Source: Phenylobacterium aquaticum (lineage in GTDB: Bacteria; Pseudomonadota; Alphaproteobacteria; Caulobacterales; Caulobacteraceae). Taken from it: a stretch of 64,000 nt of DNA. This document shows positions 30,269 through 39,656 of this stretch, piece after piece (positions within the stretch are counted from its first letter, which is position 1; every line of letters starts with the position of its first letter). The stretch spans positions 1 through 64,000 of the forward strand of contig NZ_JALDPT010000006.1 in NCBI RefSeq assembly GCF_022695515.1, given 5' to 3'. Below the pieces are notes generated by a model. The model did not search any database. It had not been told where the DNA came from and worked only from the letters and a program-made list of their open reading frames with translations. A program made the translations under genes and the position numbers.

Positions 30269-31690
30269 TCAGGCGGGGGCTTCGGTGATCCGATAGGGGA
30301 CGACGCTGCGCTCCTCGGCCGGCACCCAGATTGGCCGGTCCACCGGCGGGAAGGCGCGCTGGGGACAGTCGGTCCGCTCGCAGATCCGGCAGGAGATTCC
30401 GATCCGCGCGGGGCGGCCCTTCAGATCGACGCCTTCCGAATAGACTAGGGCGTCGGCGTATTGCAGCTCGCAGCCGAACCCCAGCACATAGCGCCGGTCC
30501 GGCTCCAGGAACGAGCCCGACCGCTTCACCACGCTGCGCGCGACGCACAGATAGCGCACGCCGTCCGGCATCTCGGCCACCTGCACCAGGAACCGGTCCG
30601 GATGGCCGATGGCGTCGTGGACGTTCCACAGGGGGCAGGCGCCGCCGAACCGGGCGAACTGGAAGCGGGTCGCGCTGTGGCGCTTGGTGATGTTGCCGGC
30701 GTGGTCGAGGCGCACGAAATAGAAGGGCACGCCGCGGGCGCCGGGCCGCTGCAGGGTCGAGAGCCGGTGGCAGACCTGCTCCAGACTGGATTGGAACCGC
30801 CGGGCCAGCCGTTCGACATCATGGCGCAGCTCCCGCGCCGCCGCCGCGAACTGGCGATAGGGCAGGACCAGAGCGCCGGCGGCGTAGTTGCGCAGGCCGA
30901 CCCGGCAGACGTCGCGGGCGGCGTCGCCATGCAGGCCCGAGGCGGCGAGCTCGGCCTCGATCAGGTCTCCCAGCTCGGCCGAGACGATGTGAAAGGCCAT
31001 CTGGAACGCGCGGGTGGCCATGGGCTGGGTGGCGCCCAGAGTCAGCGTCCGGCTCTCCGGATCATAGCGGCGCATCAGGTCGCCGGCGCCGTCGCGCACA
31101 ACGGACTGGCCCATGGCGCCGCGCAGGTGGGATTCGAGCAGGGCCTCCAGCGGTGCGTCGCCGCCCAGCCCCATTCGCTCCGACAGGGCTTCGGCCGCGA
31201 GGTCCAGCTCGTGCAGATAGTTGTTCTTGTAGTGGAAGAAGTCGCGCACCTCCTCATAGGGCAGGAGCGAACTGGCGGCGGCGGTCTCGTCCACCGCCAC
31301 GGCGGCGTCCGCCTGGCGCAGGCGGTCCTCCAGCCGCGCATAGGCGCGGTGCAGCTCCAGGAACCGGTGGGCGAAGGCCGGGGCTGTCGAGGCCACGTGT
31401 TTGATCTCCGGAAAGGAGAGGGCGCCCGACGGATCGTTCAGCCCGGCCGTCGCCTCGCGCAGGTCGGCGATCAGCCGCTGGTCGTCGTCGGCGTCCAGGG
31501 CGCCGGCATCGACCTCGAAGGTCTTCATCATGGCCAGCAGCACCCGCGCCGACACGGGCCGCTGATTGGCCTCGATCTGCGACAGATAGCTGATGGACAG
31601 CCCCAGCAGGCCGCTGGCCGTCTCCAGGGTCCAACCCCGCTCCTGGCGCAGCCTGCGCGCCTTGGGTCCGACGAAAAGTTTGTCCGCCAT
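30269..31690 (-). CDS. Short-chain fatty acyl transcriptional regulator (ScfR-type)
   Basis: 473 residues. The N-terminal XRE helix-turn-helix is at residues 8-65 (ARRLRQERGWTLETASGLLG; SYLSQIEANQRPVS), followed by an ImmA/IrrE-like zone of altered sequence and the DUF2083-type C-terminal domain with CRICERTDCPQRAFPP (four Cys, probably a metal site). This architecture is that of regulators sensing short-chain acyl-CoAs and controlling propionate or acetate genes. The start is preceded by an AT-rich run at 31691-31730. It is divergent from the MerR gene with a 177-bp gap. Confidence 0.85.
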   Translation of the reverse strand: MADKLFVGPKARRLRQERGWTLETASGLLGLSISYLSQIEANQRPVSARVLLAMMKTFEVDAGALDADDDQRLIADLREATAGLNDPSGALSFPEIKHVASTAPAFAHRFLELHRAYARLEDRLRQADAAVAVDETAAASSLLPYEEVRDFFHYKNNYLHELDLAAEALSERMGLGGDAPLEALLESHLRGAMGQSVVRDGAGDLMRRYDPESRTLTLGATQPMATRAFQMAFHIVSAELGDLIEAELAASGLHGDAARDVCRVGLRNYAAGALVLPYRQFAAAARELRHDVERLARRFQSSLEQVCHRLSTLQRPGARGVPFYFVRLDHAGNITKRHSATRFQFARFGGACPLWNVHDAIGHPDRFLVQVAEMPDGVRYLCVARSVVKRSGSFLEPDRRYVLGFGCELQYADALVYSEGVDLKGRPARIGISCRICERTDCPQRAFPPVDRPIWVPAEERSVVPYRITEAPA

Positions 31691-31867
31691 CAGTTTCGCA
31701 TTTTTGCAGTTTTACACGATCGGGAGAGTGCGCGTTCACAGCTTGGCCCATTTCTAGGCCATTCGCACTAAGAAATTGCTCAACTTTCGCCGGCGCCGGT
31801 GCGTAAGCTCTTTCACACATTCGCAGGCCGCACCTTGAGCGGCTGTCATCCGCTTGGAGACCTCGAA

Positions 31868-32230
31868 ATGGCGACGACCCGGTCCATGGCCACCATCACC
31901 CAGCTGTCCGAACTCTATGGTCTGACCCCGCGCGCGATCCGGTTCTATGAGGAGCGCGGCCTGGTCGAGAGCGGGCGGGACATGTTCAATCGCCGCCTCT
32001 ACGACATGGCCGCCCGCGAGCGCCTGCGGGCGATCGCCGAGCTGCGCCGCGCCGGCCTGGGTCTGGAAGAGATCGAAGGCATCCTGACGGTCGAAGATGG
32101 CGACGAGCGCAATGTCCGCATCCTCGACGCCCTGGACCGCCGCCGCGGCCAGCTTGAAAGCGACCTGAACGTCCTGCGCGTGGCGATGGACCGCTATCAG
32201 GGCCAGGGCGCGCGTCAGGTCGCGGCCTAG
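31868..32230 (+). CDS. MerR-family regulator, short
   Basis: 120 residues from ATG 31868 with GGAG upstream; an upstream in-frame start at 31799 lacks a ribosome site. The MerR winged helix is clear (LSELYGLTPRAIRFYEERGL) followed by a coiled coil (LDALDRRRGQLESDLNVLRV). There is no C-terminal metal or drug domain, so it may sense through partners or be a small redox or amino-acid-type regulator. Divergent from ScfR; stop shares CTAG with the HutC gene. Confidence 0.85.
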   Translation: MATTRSMATITQLSELYGLTPRAIRFYEERGLVESGRDMFNRRLYDMAARERLRAIAELRRAGLGLEEIEGILTVEDGDERNVRILDALDRRRGQLESDLNVLRVAMDRYQGQGARQVAA

Positions 32231-32958
32231 GTCGCGCCGGGCGGGGAGAACTCCGCCACCAGGTCATAGCGGTCCCCCGGGAACAGCTGGCGCACGAAGG
32301 TGACGCCGGCCCCGGCCCGCCAGGTCCAGCGTTCGATCTGCAGACAGGCGCCGCCGCGCGCCACGCCGAGGCGTCGCGCCTGGGTCGCCTCCGCCGCCAC
32401 CGCCGTGATCCGGTGCCGGGCGTCGGTCCACGGCGCATGGTGCAGCAGCCAGGAGCCGGGCGCCTCGACGGTGAAGTCCCGGTCTCGGGCCTCGGGCGCC
32501 GTGGCCAGGTTGATGATCCGGCTCTCCAGGCCGAAGGGCTCGCCGCCCGCCAGGTGCGCGCCGGTCAGGGCGAGAACCTCGCCGTGCGGGGCCAAGGCCG
32601 CTTCCGCGCCGTCCTCCGCCCGCAGCGGCCGGATCTCCCGGCTCAGCAGCCGAAATTCATAGACCTCGCTCCGCGCCGCGATCAGGGCGGCGATATCCGG
32701 AATCTCCAATACGGCGGTCACCACGGGAGGCTTGGCCACCAGGGTGCCCGCCCGCTTGTTGCGGGTCACCAGTCCCGCCGACGCCAGGGCGGTGATCGCC
32801 TTGTGCACCGTCATCCGCGCGCAGCCATATTCCGCCATCAGGGCGGCCTCGGTTGGGATGCGATGACCGGGCGGCCAGCTGCCGTCCCGGATGCGGGCCT
32901 CCAGCTCGGCGCGGATCCGGCGTTCCAGGCCAGGGGGACGAGAGCTCAAGACAGCCAC
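32227..32958 (-). CDS. hutC: GntR/HutC-family histidine utilisation repressor
   Basis: 243 residues. N-terminal GntR winged helix (IPTEAALMAEYGCARMTVHKAITAL) with a UTRA effector domain (FGLESRIINLATAPEARDRDF; LQIERWTWRAG). The gene is divergent from hutH with a perfect palindrome between them, as in other hut loci, where HutC represses and urocanate is the inducer. The symbol rests on that context and on the UTRA type. Confidence 0.85.
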   Translation of the reverse strand: MAVLSSRPPGLERRIRAELEARIRDGSWPPGHRIPTEAALMAEYGCARMTVHKAITALASAGLVTRNKRAGTLVAKPPVVTAVLEIPDIAALIAARSEVYEFRLLSREIRPLRAEDGAEAALAPHGEVLALTGAHLAGGEPFGLESRIINLATAPEARDRDFTVEAPGSWLLHHAPWTDARHRITAVAAEATQARRLGVARGGACLQIERWTWRAGAGVTFVRQLFPGDRYDLVAEFSPPGAT

Positions 32959-32993
32959 GATGCGGGCAAGGGCGGATCTCCAGATGGCGCATA

Positions 32994-33009
32994 TAATGTC
33001 TAGACATTA
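32994..33009. promoter_or_regulatory. HutC operator, perfect 16-bp palindrome
   Basis: TAATGTCTAGACATTA at 32994-33009 is its own reverse complement. It lies between the hutC start (32958) and hutH start (33086) and contains the TGTCTAGACA core typical of HutC sites. It probably represses both directions. Confidence 0.75.
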
Positions 33010-33085
33010 ATCGCGACTTGGCCAAGGTCTGCGCCGATCGAAATCGACGCGCGCCTCACCCGCGCCGCCTCATCCGGAGACCGCC

Positions 33086-34630
33086 ATGACCGACCTTGTT
33101 CTGCAGCCCGGCGCGGTGTCCCTGGCGCAATGGCGGGCGGTCTATAGTGGCGCGGCCGTGAGCCTGGATCCCGCCTGCGGCCCCGTGGTCGCCGCCAGCG
33201 CGGCGGCCGTCGAACGCATCCTGGCCAAGGGCGAGCCGGTCTACGGCATCAATACCGGGTTCGGGAAGCTGGCCTCCGTCCGGATCGAGGCCGAGGATCT
33301 CGCGACCCTCCAGCGGAACATCGTCCTGTCCCACGCCGCCGGAACCGGCGAGCCGAGCCCCATACCGGTCATGCGGCTGATGCTGGCCCTGAAGCTCGCC
33401 AGCCTGGCCCAGGGCGCCTCAGGCGTGCGTCCCGCGACCCTCGCCCTGATGGAGGCCATGCTGGCCAAGGACCTGATCCCGGTGGTGCCGGCCCAGGGCT
33501 CGGTCGGCGCCTCGGGCGACCTTGCGCCGCTCGCCCATATGGCGGCCACCATGATCGGGGTGGGGGAGATCTTCGTCGAAGGCCATCGCAAGCCGGCGCG
33601 CGAAGCCCTTGACGCCGCGGGCCTTTCCCCCCTCGCGCTCGGGCCGAAGGAAGGCCTCGCCCTGCTGAACGGGACCCAGTTCTCGACCGCCAACGCCCTG
33701 GCGGCCCTGTTCGAGACCGAGGCCTTGTTCCGCGCCGCCCTGGTGACCGGCGCGCTCTCCACCGAGGCCGCCAAGGGCTCCGACACCCCGTTCGATCCGC
33801 GCATCCACGCCCTGCGCCGCCATCGCGGCCAGATCGAGGTGGCCGAGACCCTGCGCGGCCTGATGGCCGGCTCCGCCATCCGCGCCAGCCACCTGAAGGA
33901 CGACATCCGGGTGCAGGATCCCTACTGCCTGCGGTGCCAGCCACAGGTGATGGGCGCCGCCCTCGACATTCTGCGCCAGGCGGCGACCACGCTGGCCACC
34001 GAGGCCAATGGCGTGTCGGACAACCCGCTGATCTTCCCGGAGACCGACGAGGCCCTGTCGGGCGGCAACTTCCACGCCGAGCCCGTGGCCTTCGCCGCCG
34101 ACATGATCGCGCTCGCCATCTGCGAGATCGGCTCCCTGTCCGAACGCCGCATCGCCATGCTGGTGGACCCGGCCCTGTCCGGCCTGCCGGCCTTCCTCAC
34201 GCCCAGGCCCGGCCTGAACTCCGGCTTCATGATCCCCCAGGTCACGGCCGCGGCCCTGGTCTCGGAGAACAAGCAGCGCGCCTGTCCCGCCAGCGTCGAT
34301 TCCATCCCCACCTCGGCCAACCAGGAGGATCACGTCTCGATGGCCGCCCATGGCGCGCGCCGCCTGCTGGGCATGGCGGAGAACGCGACGGCCGTGATCG
34401 GGATCGAGCTGCTCGCCGCGGTCCAGGGCTGCGACTTCCACGCCCCGCTCAAATCCAGCCCGGTCCTGGAGGCGGTGCGGGCGATCCTTCGGGCCCAGGT
34501 CCCCCATCTCGACGAAGACCGCCATTTCCACCCCGACATGGAGGCCGCCCTGGCCCTGGTGCGGTCCGGCGCCCTGGCCGACGCCGCCGGCGACCTGCCG
34601 GGCGTGCAGGCCCCCGATCCCCTTGGCTGA
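33086..34630 (+). CDS. hutH: Histidine ammonia-lyase
   Basis: 514 residues, usual length. The MIO cofactor triad Ala142-Ser143-Gly144 is in [23 protein letters not shown] carries the active-site Tyr, [10 protein letters not shown] and [14 protein letters not shown] are further HAL signatures, and [10 protein letters not shown] is present. It deaminates histidine to trans-urocanate and ammonia in the cytosol, the first step of histidine use. hutU, hutI and hutG are not within this window, so the pathway must continue elsewhere. GGAGACC precedes the ATG. Confidence 0.95.
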   Translation: MTDLVLQPGAVSLAQWRAVYSGAAVSLDPACGPVVAASAAAVERILAKGEPVYGINTGFGKLASVRIEAEDLATLQRNIVLSHAAGTGEPSPIPVMRLMLALKLASLAQGASGVRPATLALMEAMLAKDLIPVVPAQGSVGASGDLAPLAHMAATMIGVGEIFVEGHRKPAREALDAAGLSPLALGPKEGLALLNGTQFSTANALAALFETEALFRAALVTGALSTEAAKGSDTPFDPRIHALRRHRGQIEVAETLRGLMAGSAIRASHLKDDIRVQDPYCLRCQPQVMGAALDILRQAATTLATEANGVSDNPLIFPETDEALSGGNFHAEPVAFAADMIALAICEIGSLSERRIAMLVDPALSGLPAFLTPRPGLNSGFMIPQVTAAALVSENKQRACPASVDSIPTSANQEDHVSMAAHGARRLLGMAENATAVIGIELLAAVQGCDFHAPLKSSPVLEAVRAILRAQVPHLDEDRHFHPDMEAALALVRSGALADAAGDLPGVQAPDPLG

Positions 34631-34643
34631 GGTCGCCTCGGGG

Positions 34644-34673
34644 TCACTTGCAATACGATACTGACTATGCAAG
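34644..34673 (+). promoter_or_regulatory. CTTGCATA-type element, site 1 (full palindrome)
   Basis: Element upstream of the ligase at 34731, with CTTGCA and TGCAAG arms around ATACGATACTGACTA. It is the only copy of this element in which the downstream arm is also preserved. See the sites at 36469, 37501, 38623, 39598 and 60265. Confidence 0.55.
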
Positions 34674-34730
34674 CTCAGGGCGACGGCGCGAAGCCCCGCG
34701 CCGGACACCCCGCCAGCCAGGAGACCCGCC

Positions 34731-36419
34731 TTGCGTCCCAGTCCCCCCGAACGCGTCGCAGACTATCGCCGTCGGGGCTGGTGGCGGGGCAAGACCGTCG
34801 AGGCGGTGGTACGCGAAGCTGTGGCGGCGCGCGGCTCGGAGGAGGCGCTTGTCGATGCGCCCAACCGCCCGGCCCTGGTCGGGACCCCGCCCCAACGCCT
34901 GACCTGGAACGAGGTCGACGCGCGGGTCGACGCCCTCTGCCACGCCCTGGCCGGCCTGGGCGTCGGGCGCGGCGATGTGGTCGCCACCCAGTTGCCCAAC
35001 CTGGTCGAGGGCGTCCTGGCCTTCCTGGCTTGCGCCCGCATGGGGGCGATCCTCAGCCCGGTCGCCATGGCCTATCGCGGCCATGAGCTGCGCCAGATCC
35101 TGCCGACCGTGGAGCCCAGGGTCTATCTGACGGTGGGCGAGTTCCACGGCTGCGACCATGCCGCCATGCTCATGGAGCTGAAGCGGGAAGGGGTCACCGG
35201 CGTCGAAGTGATCAGCCTCGGCGCGACGGCTCCGGCCGGCGCTTTCGCCCTGGACGACCTGCTCGCCGCCGCGCCGGCCGGGCCCTATCCGAGCCCGGCC
35301 GACCTCGACGCCGCCGAGGCCCTGACCATCTGCTGGACTTCCGGCACCGAGGCCATGCCCAAGGGCGTGCCGCGGCATCACGACCATTGGGTGATCAATG
35401 GCGAGGCTCTGGTCGAGGCCGCAGGCCTCCAGCCCGGCGACGCCATCCTGAATCCGTTCCCGCTGATCAACATCGCCGCCATCGGCGGCATGGTGATGAC
35501 CTGGCTGCTCTGCCAGGGCCGCCTCGTCCAGCACCACCCCTTCGACCTGCCGATCTTCTTGGGCCAGATGCAGGGGGAGGGTGTGGCCTATACGGTCGCC
35601 CCGCCGGCCGTGCTCAATATGCTGCTGCAGAACGAGGCCCTGCTGTCGGCCACCGACCTGTCGAAGCTGCGCTGCCTCGGCTCCGGCTCCGCGCCGCTCG
35701 CGCCCTGGATGGTCAAGGGCTGGCAGGAGCAGCACGGCGTCACGGTGATGAACGTGTTCGGCTCCAATGAGGGAACCTCGCTGTTCTCCACCGGCGAAGC
35801 GATCCCGGACCCCGAGCAGAGGGCGCGCTTCTTCCCGAGGTTCGGGGCGCAAGGCGTGGATTGGCCTGCGGAATTTCCCGCCAAGATCCGCACCCGCCTG
35901 GTCGATCTGGCGACCGAGCAGGAGATCACCACGCCGGGCGCCGAGGGCGAGCTGCGGATCTCCGGCGCCATGACCTTCGACGGCTACTACAAGGCGCCTG
36001 AACTCAATCGCGCGGCCTTCGACGCCGAGGGCTATTTCCGCACCGGCGACCTGTTCGAGATCGCCCCGGAGGGCGGCGGCCGGTTCTATCGGTTTGTCGG
36101 CCGCTGCAAGGAGATCATCATCCGCGGGGGCCTCAACATCTCCCCGGCCGAGCTCGACGTGCTGATCGAGAGCCATCCCAAGGTCCGCGAAGCCAGCTGC
36201 GCGGCCTATCCGGACGAGCGCCTGGGTGAACGTGTCTGCGCCGTGGTCGCCCTGCGCCCCGGCCAGGATCTGACCCTTGACGAGCTCAACGCCCATCTGA
36301 GGGCCCACGACATCGCCACCTACAAGCTGCCGGAGAAGCTCAGGATCGTGGAGACCTTGCCGCGCAATCCGCTGAACAAGGTTTTGCGACGGGATCTGGC
36401 CGGCGTGGCGGCGTCCTGA
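34731..36419 (+). CDS. AMP-forming acyl-CoA ligase
   Basis: 562 residues from a TTG at 34731, chosen because AGGAG stands 8 bases upstream. Adenylate-forming motifs: ICWTSGTEAMPKGVPRH (P-loop), VFGSNEGTSLFS, YFRTGDLFEI, GRCKEIIIRGGLNISPAEL, and the C-terminal Lys in NPLNKVLRRDL. It activates a carboxylic acid to its CoA ester through an acyl-adenylate. Substrate unknown; the neighbours suggest an aromatic or alicyclic acid, which is an inference. First gene of the catabolic cluster, with the CTTGCATA element upstream. Confidence 0.88.
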   Translation: MRPSPPERVADYRRRGWWRGKTVEAVVREAVAARGSEEALVDAPNRPALVGTPPQRLTWNEVDARVDALCHALAGLGVGRGDVVATQLPNLVEGVLAFLACARMGAILSPVAMAYRGHELRQILPTVEPRVYLTVGEFHGCDHAAMLMELKREGVTGVEVISLGATAPAGAFALDDLLAAAPAGPYPSPADLDAAEALTICWTSGTEAMPKGVPRHHDHWVINGEALVEAAGLQPGDAILNPFPLINIAAIGGMVMTWLLCQGRLVQHHPFDLPIFLGQMQGEGVAYTVAPPAVLNMLLQNEALLSATDLSKLRCLGSGSAPLAPWMVKGWQEQHGVTVMNVFGSNEGTSLFSTGEAIPDPEQRARFFPRFGAQGVDWPAEFPAKIRTRLVDLATEQEITTPGAEGELRISGAMTFDGYYKAPELNRAAFDAEGYFRTGDLFEIAPEGGGRFYRFVGRCKEIIIRGGLNISPAELDVLIESHPKVREASCAAYPDERLGERVCAVVALRPGQDLTLDELNAHLRAHDIATYKLPEKLRIVETLPRNPLNKVLRRDLAGVAAS

Positions 36420-36443
36420 CCCGCATAGGGCGTTTGATCCAAA

Positions 36444-36460
36444 GCAACTGCGCAAGTTGC
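36444..36460. promoter_or_regulatory. Inverted repeat upstream of tandem-HxlR gene
   Basis: GCAACT and AGTTGC arms (36444-36449, 36455-36460) around 5 bp, about 80 bp before the HxlR start. Candidate HxlR autoregulatory operator. Confidence 0.45.
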
Positions 36461-36468
36461 GAAAGCAG

Positions 36469-36489
36469 CTTGCATACCCGGACGCGTTC
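36469..36489 (+). promoter_or_regulatory. CTTGCATA-type element, site 2 (weak)
   Basis: CTTGCATAC at 36469-36477 followed by a less conserved continuation, between the ligase and the HxlR gene. It matches only the best conserved half of the element. Confidence 0.35.
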
Positions 36490-36540
36490 CGCGACTCTTG
36501 AAGTCCCGTTGTTTCCGGGCCTTGAAGAGCCGATCCATAC

Positions 36541-37488
36541 ATGACCGCGCCGAAATTCATCCGCACCTGCTCGATCTGGCGGGCGCTGGAGGTGGTGGGC
36601 GACACCTCCGTCCTGCTGATCCTGGAAGCCAGCTGGATCGGCGCGCGCAAGTTCGACGAATTCCGCGCCCGCACGGGCCTCCTGCAGACCCTGCTCAGCG
36701 ACCGGCTCAAGCGCCTGGTCGCGGCCGGCGTGCTGGAAAAGGTGCTCTACAACGAGACCCCGCCGCGGTTCGAATACCGGATGACCGCCAAGGGTCGCGA
36801 CCTCTATTGGCCGGCCCTGATGATGCTGCGCTGGGAGCGCCGCTGGAGCCCGCCGGAGGGCAAGCTGCAGCTCAAGCTGCGCCACCGCACCTGCGGCCAC
36901 GCCTTCGAGCCGGTGCCGACCTGCCTGAAGTGTGGTGACGAGATCAACGCCCGCGACGTCGACTGGACCGAAGGCCCTGGCGTCGGCTGGATGGCCGCCC
37001 GCTACAGCCGTCGCCGCCAGCAGCGCCACGCCGCCGAGAGCGCCTCGGGCCTGATGGTCGATGTCGCCCAGATCACCGGCGACCGCTGGGCCAGCCTGGT
37101 CCTGCGCTCGATCTTCACCGGTCTGCGCCGCTTCGACGAGATCCACCGCGACACGGCGATGGCCACCAACATCCTGTCGGAACGCCTGTCGTGGCTCACC
37201 GCCCAGGGGGTGATCCGCGCCCACGAACTCGGCGGCCGCCGCTTCGAATATCGCCTGACCGAGAAGGGCGTCGACTATTACCCGGTCCTGCTGATGCTGC
37301 TGCAGTGGGGCGACAAGTACTATGTCTCGCCCGAGGGACCGCCCTTGCTGCTGCGTCACAAGGCCGACGGCCACGACCTGGAGCCGGCCGTGACCTGCTC
37401 CTGCTGCAGCCAGCCCGTCGAACCCCATGACGTGACCTTCGAGGTGATTGAGGCCGAGACGCCGCGGGTCCTGGAAGTGGCGGAATAG
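36541..37488 (+). CDS. Tandem HxlR-domain transcriptional regulator with zinc-ribbon-like segments
   Basis: 315 residues with two HxlR winged-helix domains in one chain. The first (residues ~10-100: ARKFDEFRARTGLLQTLLSD; FEYRMTAKGRDLY) is followed by CGHAFEPVPTCLKC, a possible C-x-H...C-x2-C zinc site. The second (~175-265: RRFDEIHRDTAMATNILSE; EYRLTEKGVDYY) is followed by DGHDLEPAVTCSCC, where the first Cys is Asp. Normal HxlR proteins are ~110-150-residue homodimers, so this is a fused pseudo-dimer. It lies within the catabolic cluster and probably controls it through the CTTGCATA element; that link is inferred. Confidence 0.85.
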   Translation: MTAPKFIRTCSIWRALEVVGDTSVLLILEASWIGARKFDEFRARTGLLQTLLSDRLKRLVAAGVLEKVLYNETPPRFEYRMTAKGRDLYWPALMMLRWERRWSPPEGKLQLKLRHRTCGHAFEPVPTCLKCGDEINARDVDWTEGPGVGWMAARYSRRRQQRHAAESASGLMVDVAQITGDRWASLVLRSIFTGLRRFDEIHRDTAMATNILSERLSWLTAQGVIRAHELGGRRFEYRLTEKGVDYYPVLLMLLQWGDKYYVSPEGPPLLLRHKADGHDLEPAVTCSCCSQPVEPHDVTFEVIEAETPRVLEVAE

Positions 37489-37500
37489 ACCGCCTCCAAG

Positions 37501-37527
37501 GTCACTTTCATAACGATACTCATTCGG
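37501..37527 (+). promoter_or_regulatory. CTTGCATA-type element, site 3
   Basis: Reads TCACTTTCATAACGATACTC from base 37502, 57 bp upstream of the reductase start. One substitution in the CTTGCATA core. Confidence 0.5.
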
Positions 37528-37558
37528 CTAACCTCCGGGGACTCGCAGAGGAGGGGCC

Positions 37559-38635
37559 ATGAAACACCGCGTCATCCAGTGGGCCACGGGCGCCATGGGC
37601 AAGACCTGCCTGCGGGCGGTCATCGACCATCCGGCCATGCAGTTGGTGGGTCTTTATGTCTATGGCGACGACAAGGCCGGCCGTGACGCGGGCGACATCG
37701 CGCGACGTCCGCCCACGGGCGTGATCGCCACCCGCGACGTCGACGAGATCCTGGCCCTGGACGCCGATGTGGTCATCCACTGCGCGCGGCTCGCGCCCCC
37801 CTATGGCTCCCATGACGCCGAGATCCTGAAGCTGCTGGCGTCGGGAAAGAACGTCATCAGCATCAATGGCTACAGCCGGCCTCAGCATTGGGTCGGCGCG
37901 CGGCTGGAGGCCCTGAAGGCCGCCTGCGCCGCGGGCGGCTCGACCCTGATGGCCGCGGGCCTCAATCCGGGCTTTGCGGCCGAGCAGCTGGCGGTGGTGG
38001 CCACCGGCGTCTGCACCCAGCTCGACCATATCGAGGTGGTCGAAAGCGTTGACTGCCGGCCCGTGCGTAATCCCGAATATGTGTTCAAGATCCTGGGCTT
38101 CGGCGCGGATCCCGAAGCAGTTGACGCCAATGATCCGACCTGGGGCCCGGCCTCGTCGCTCAACGGCATGTACGCCGAGGTGCTGTCGGCCATGGCCGAG
38201 CATCTGGGGCTGGCCCTCGACCGGGTCGACACCGACCACCGGGTGTTCCCGGCGACCGAGGACCTCAGCGTCGCGGCCGGATCGATCGCCAAGGGCGGGA
38301 TCAGCCATGTGAACTGGCGCTGGCGCGGCGTGGTCAACGGCGCCGTGAAGCTGACCATGTCCATCCACTGGTACATGGAGGACGCCCATCTGGACGCGCC
38401 CCATCCGCCGCTCTGGCGCATCCATGTCGCCGGCCAGCCCGGGGTGAAGCTGTCGGTGGATCTGGAGAAGCGGGCAGGGGATACGACCGCCACCTCCGCC
38501 GAGCAGCTCGGGGTCGCCGGCGCGGTCGTCAACGCCATCCCGCTGGTCTGCGCCGCCCAACCTGGCCTCATGACCCGGCCCCTGGCGACGCCGTTCCGGG
38601 GCGAGCTCGCGGGCGCTCAGACGTCGCTTGCATAA
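37559..38635 (+). CDS. NAD(P)-dependent dihydrodipicolinate reductase-like dehydrogenase
   Basis: 358 residues. The N-terminal Rossmann motif is VIQWATGAMGKTCLRAVI with Gly-rich loop, then a substrate domain with LNPGFAAEQLAVVA. The family resembles dihydrodipicolinate reductase/2,4-diaminopentanoate dehydrogenase-like oxidoreductases found in catabolic clusters; reaction not known. The stop (TAA 38633-38635) overlaps the next CTTGCATA element. GAGGAGGGGCC precedes the start. Confidence 0.75.
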   Translation: MKHRVIQWATGAMGKTCLRAVIDHPAMQLVGLYVYGDDKAGRDAGDIARRPPTGVIATRDVDEILALDADVVIHCARLAPPYGSHDAEILKLLASGKNVISINGYSRPQHWVGARLEALKAACAAGGSTLMAAGLNPGFAAEQLAVVATGVCTQLDHIEVVESVDCRPVRNPEYVFKILGFGADPEAVDANDPTWGPASSLNGMYAEVLSAMAEHLGLALDRVDTDHRVFPATEDLSVAAGSIAKGGISHVNWRWRGVVNGAVKLTMSIHWYMEDAHLDAPHPPLWRIHVAGQPGVKLSVDLEKRAGDTTATSAEQLGVAGAVVNAIPLVCAAQPGLMTRPLATPFRGELAGAQTSLA

Positions 38636-38650
38636 CGATACGATCTATGG
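38623..38650 (+). promoter_or_regulatory. CTTGCATA-type element, site 4
   Basis: GTCGCTTGCATAACGATACG, overlapping the stop codon of the reductase and 30 bp upstream of the SDR start at 38680. The core CTTGCATAACGATAC is intact. Confidence 0.55.
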
Positions 38651-38679
38651 ATGATCCCGCCTCAGGAGAGGGACGCCAG

Positions 38680-39609
38680 ATGCCGGATACGATCCAGGAG
38701 AGCGCTGGGGGCGCGCAGGAGATGCGCGACCGGGTGGTGATCGTGACCGGCGCCGGCAAGGGCCTCGGCCGGGCCTACGCCCTGGACCTGGCGGCGCGCG
38801 GCGCCCTGGTCGTGGTCAACAACCGCTGGGCCGATCGCAGCCAGCCGTCCAGCGCCCAGGCCGTGGTCGCCGAGATCCGCGAGGCCGGTGGCCAGGCCGT
38901 CGCCAATCTCGATCCCGCCGAGGATCCCGCCAGCGGCGAGGCCCTGGTCGCCCAGGCCCTGGCAGAGTTCGGTCGCCTGGACGCCGTGGTTTCCAACGCC
39001 GGCGTGCCGGAGACCCTGCGTCTGCATCGCCAGACCGCCGAGGGCTTCCGGCGGATCTTCGACATCAACTTCTTCGGCGCCTTCCACCTGGTCCAGGCCG
39101 CCTGGCCCGCCCTGTCGGCGGCGAAGGCCGGCCGGATCGTGGTCAGCGCCTCGTCGGCCGGCCTGCACGGCGGCGACGGCATGGCCGCCTACGCCTCGTC
39201 CAAGGCCGCCCTGATCGGGCTGGTGAAGGGCCTGGCGGTCGAGGGCAAGCCCCGCGGCCTGATGATCAACGCCATCGCCCCCTACGCCGTCACCGCCATG
39301 ACCGAGGCCCATCTGGCCCCCGGCATGGCCGAGCGGATGGACCCGGCGGCGGTCGCGCCCCTGGTCTCCTGGCTGGTCAGCGAGGCCTGCGACGTCACCG
39401 GCCAGACCCTGGTCTCCGGCGGCGGCCGGGTGCGGGCGGCCGTCTCGGTCGAGGGCCAGCCTGTGGCCCTGGAGCCCGACCGGATCGGCGAGGCTGTGCG
39501 CACGGCCCTGACCGCCGAACCGCGAGAGACCTATGGCGACGCCCACCAGGCGTTCGCGGCCTTCATGGACGGCCGGGCGGCCTTGGCCCCGGCCGTTTCA
39601 CTTGTATAA
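38680..39609 (+). CDS. Short-chain dehydrogenase/reductase, multifunctional-enzyme type 2-like
   Basis: 309 residues from ATG 38680 with AGGAGAGGG upstream; an in-frame ATG at 38647 would lie inside the promoter element. NAD site VTGAGKGLGRAYALDLA, NNRWADRS, NAGV, and Ser/Tyr/Lys catalytic triad in SASSAGLHGG and YASSKAAL. Long loop and length match the (3R)-hydroxyacyl-CoA dehydrogenase domain of peroxisomal-type MFE-2 enzymes. It probably oxidises a 3-hydroxyacyl-CoA intermediate. The stop overlaps the element before the thiolase. Confidence 0.83.
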   Translation: MPDTIQESAGGAQEMRDRVVIVTGAGKGLGRAYALDLAARGALVVVNNRWADRSQPSSAQAVVAEIREAGGQAVANLDPAEDPASGEALVAQALAEFGRLDAVVSNAGVPETLRLHRQTAEGFRRIFDINFFGAFHLVQAAWPALSAAKAGRIVVSASSAGLHGGDGMAAYASSKAALIGLVKGLAVEGKPRGLMINAIAPYAVTAMTEAHLAPGMAERMDPAAVAPLVSWLVSEACDVTGQTLVSGGGRVRAAVSVEGQPVALEPDRIGEAVRTALTAEPRETYGDAHQAFAAFMDGRAALAPAVSLV

Positions 39610-39623
39610 TCGGACTGACATTC
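39598..39623 (+). promoter_or_regulatory. CTTGCATA-type element, site 5
   Basis: TCACTTGTATAATCGGACTG with one change in the core, overlapping the SDR stop and 34 bp upstream of the thiolase start. Confidence 0.5.
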
Positions 39624-39656
39624 AAAAGGGCCGCCAGGCGGCCGGGCGAGGAAACC

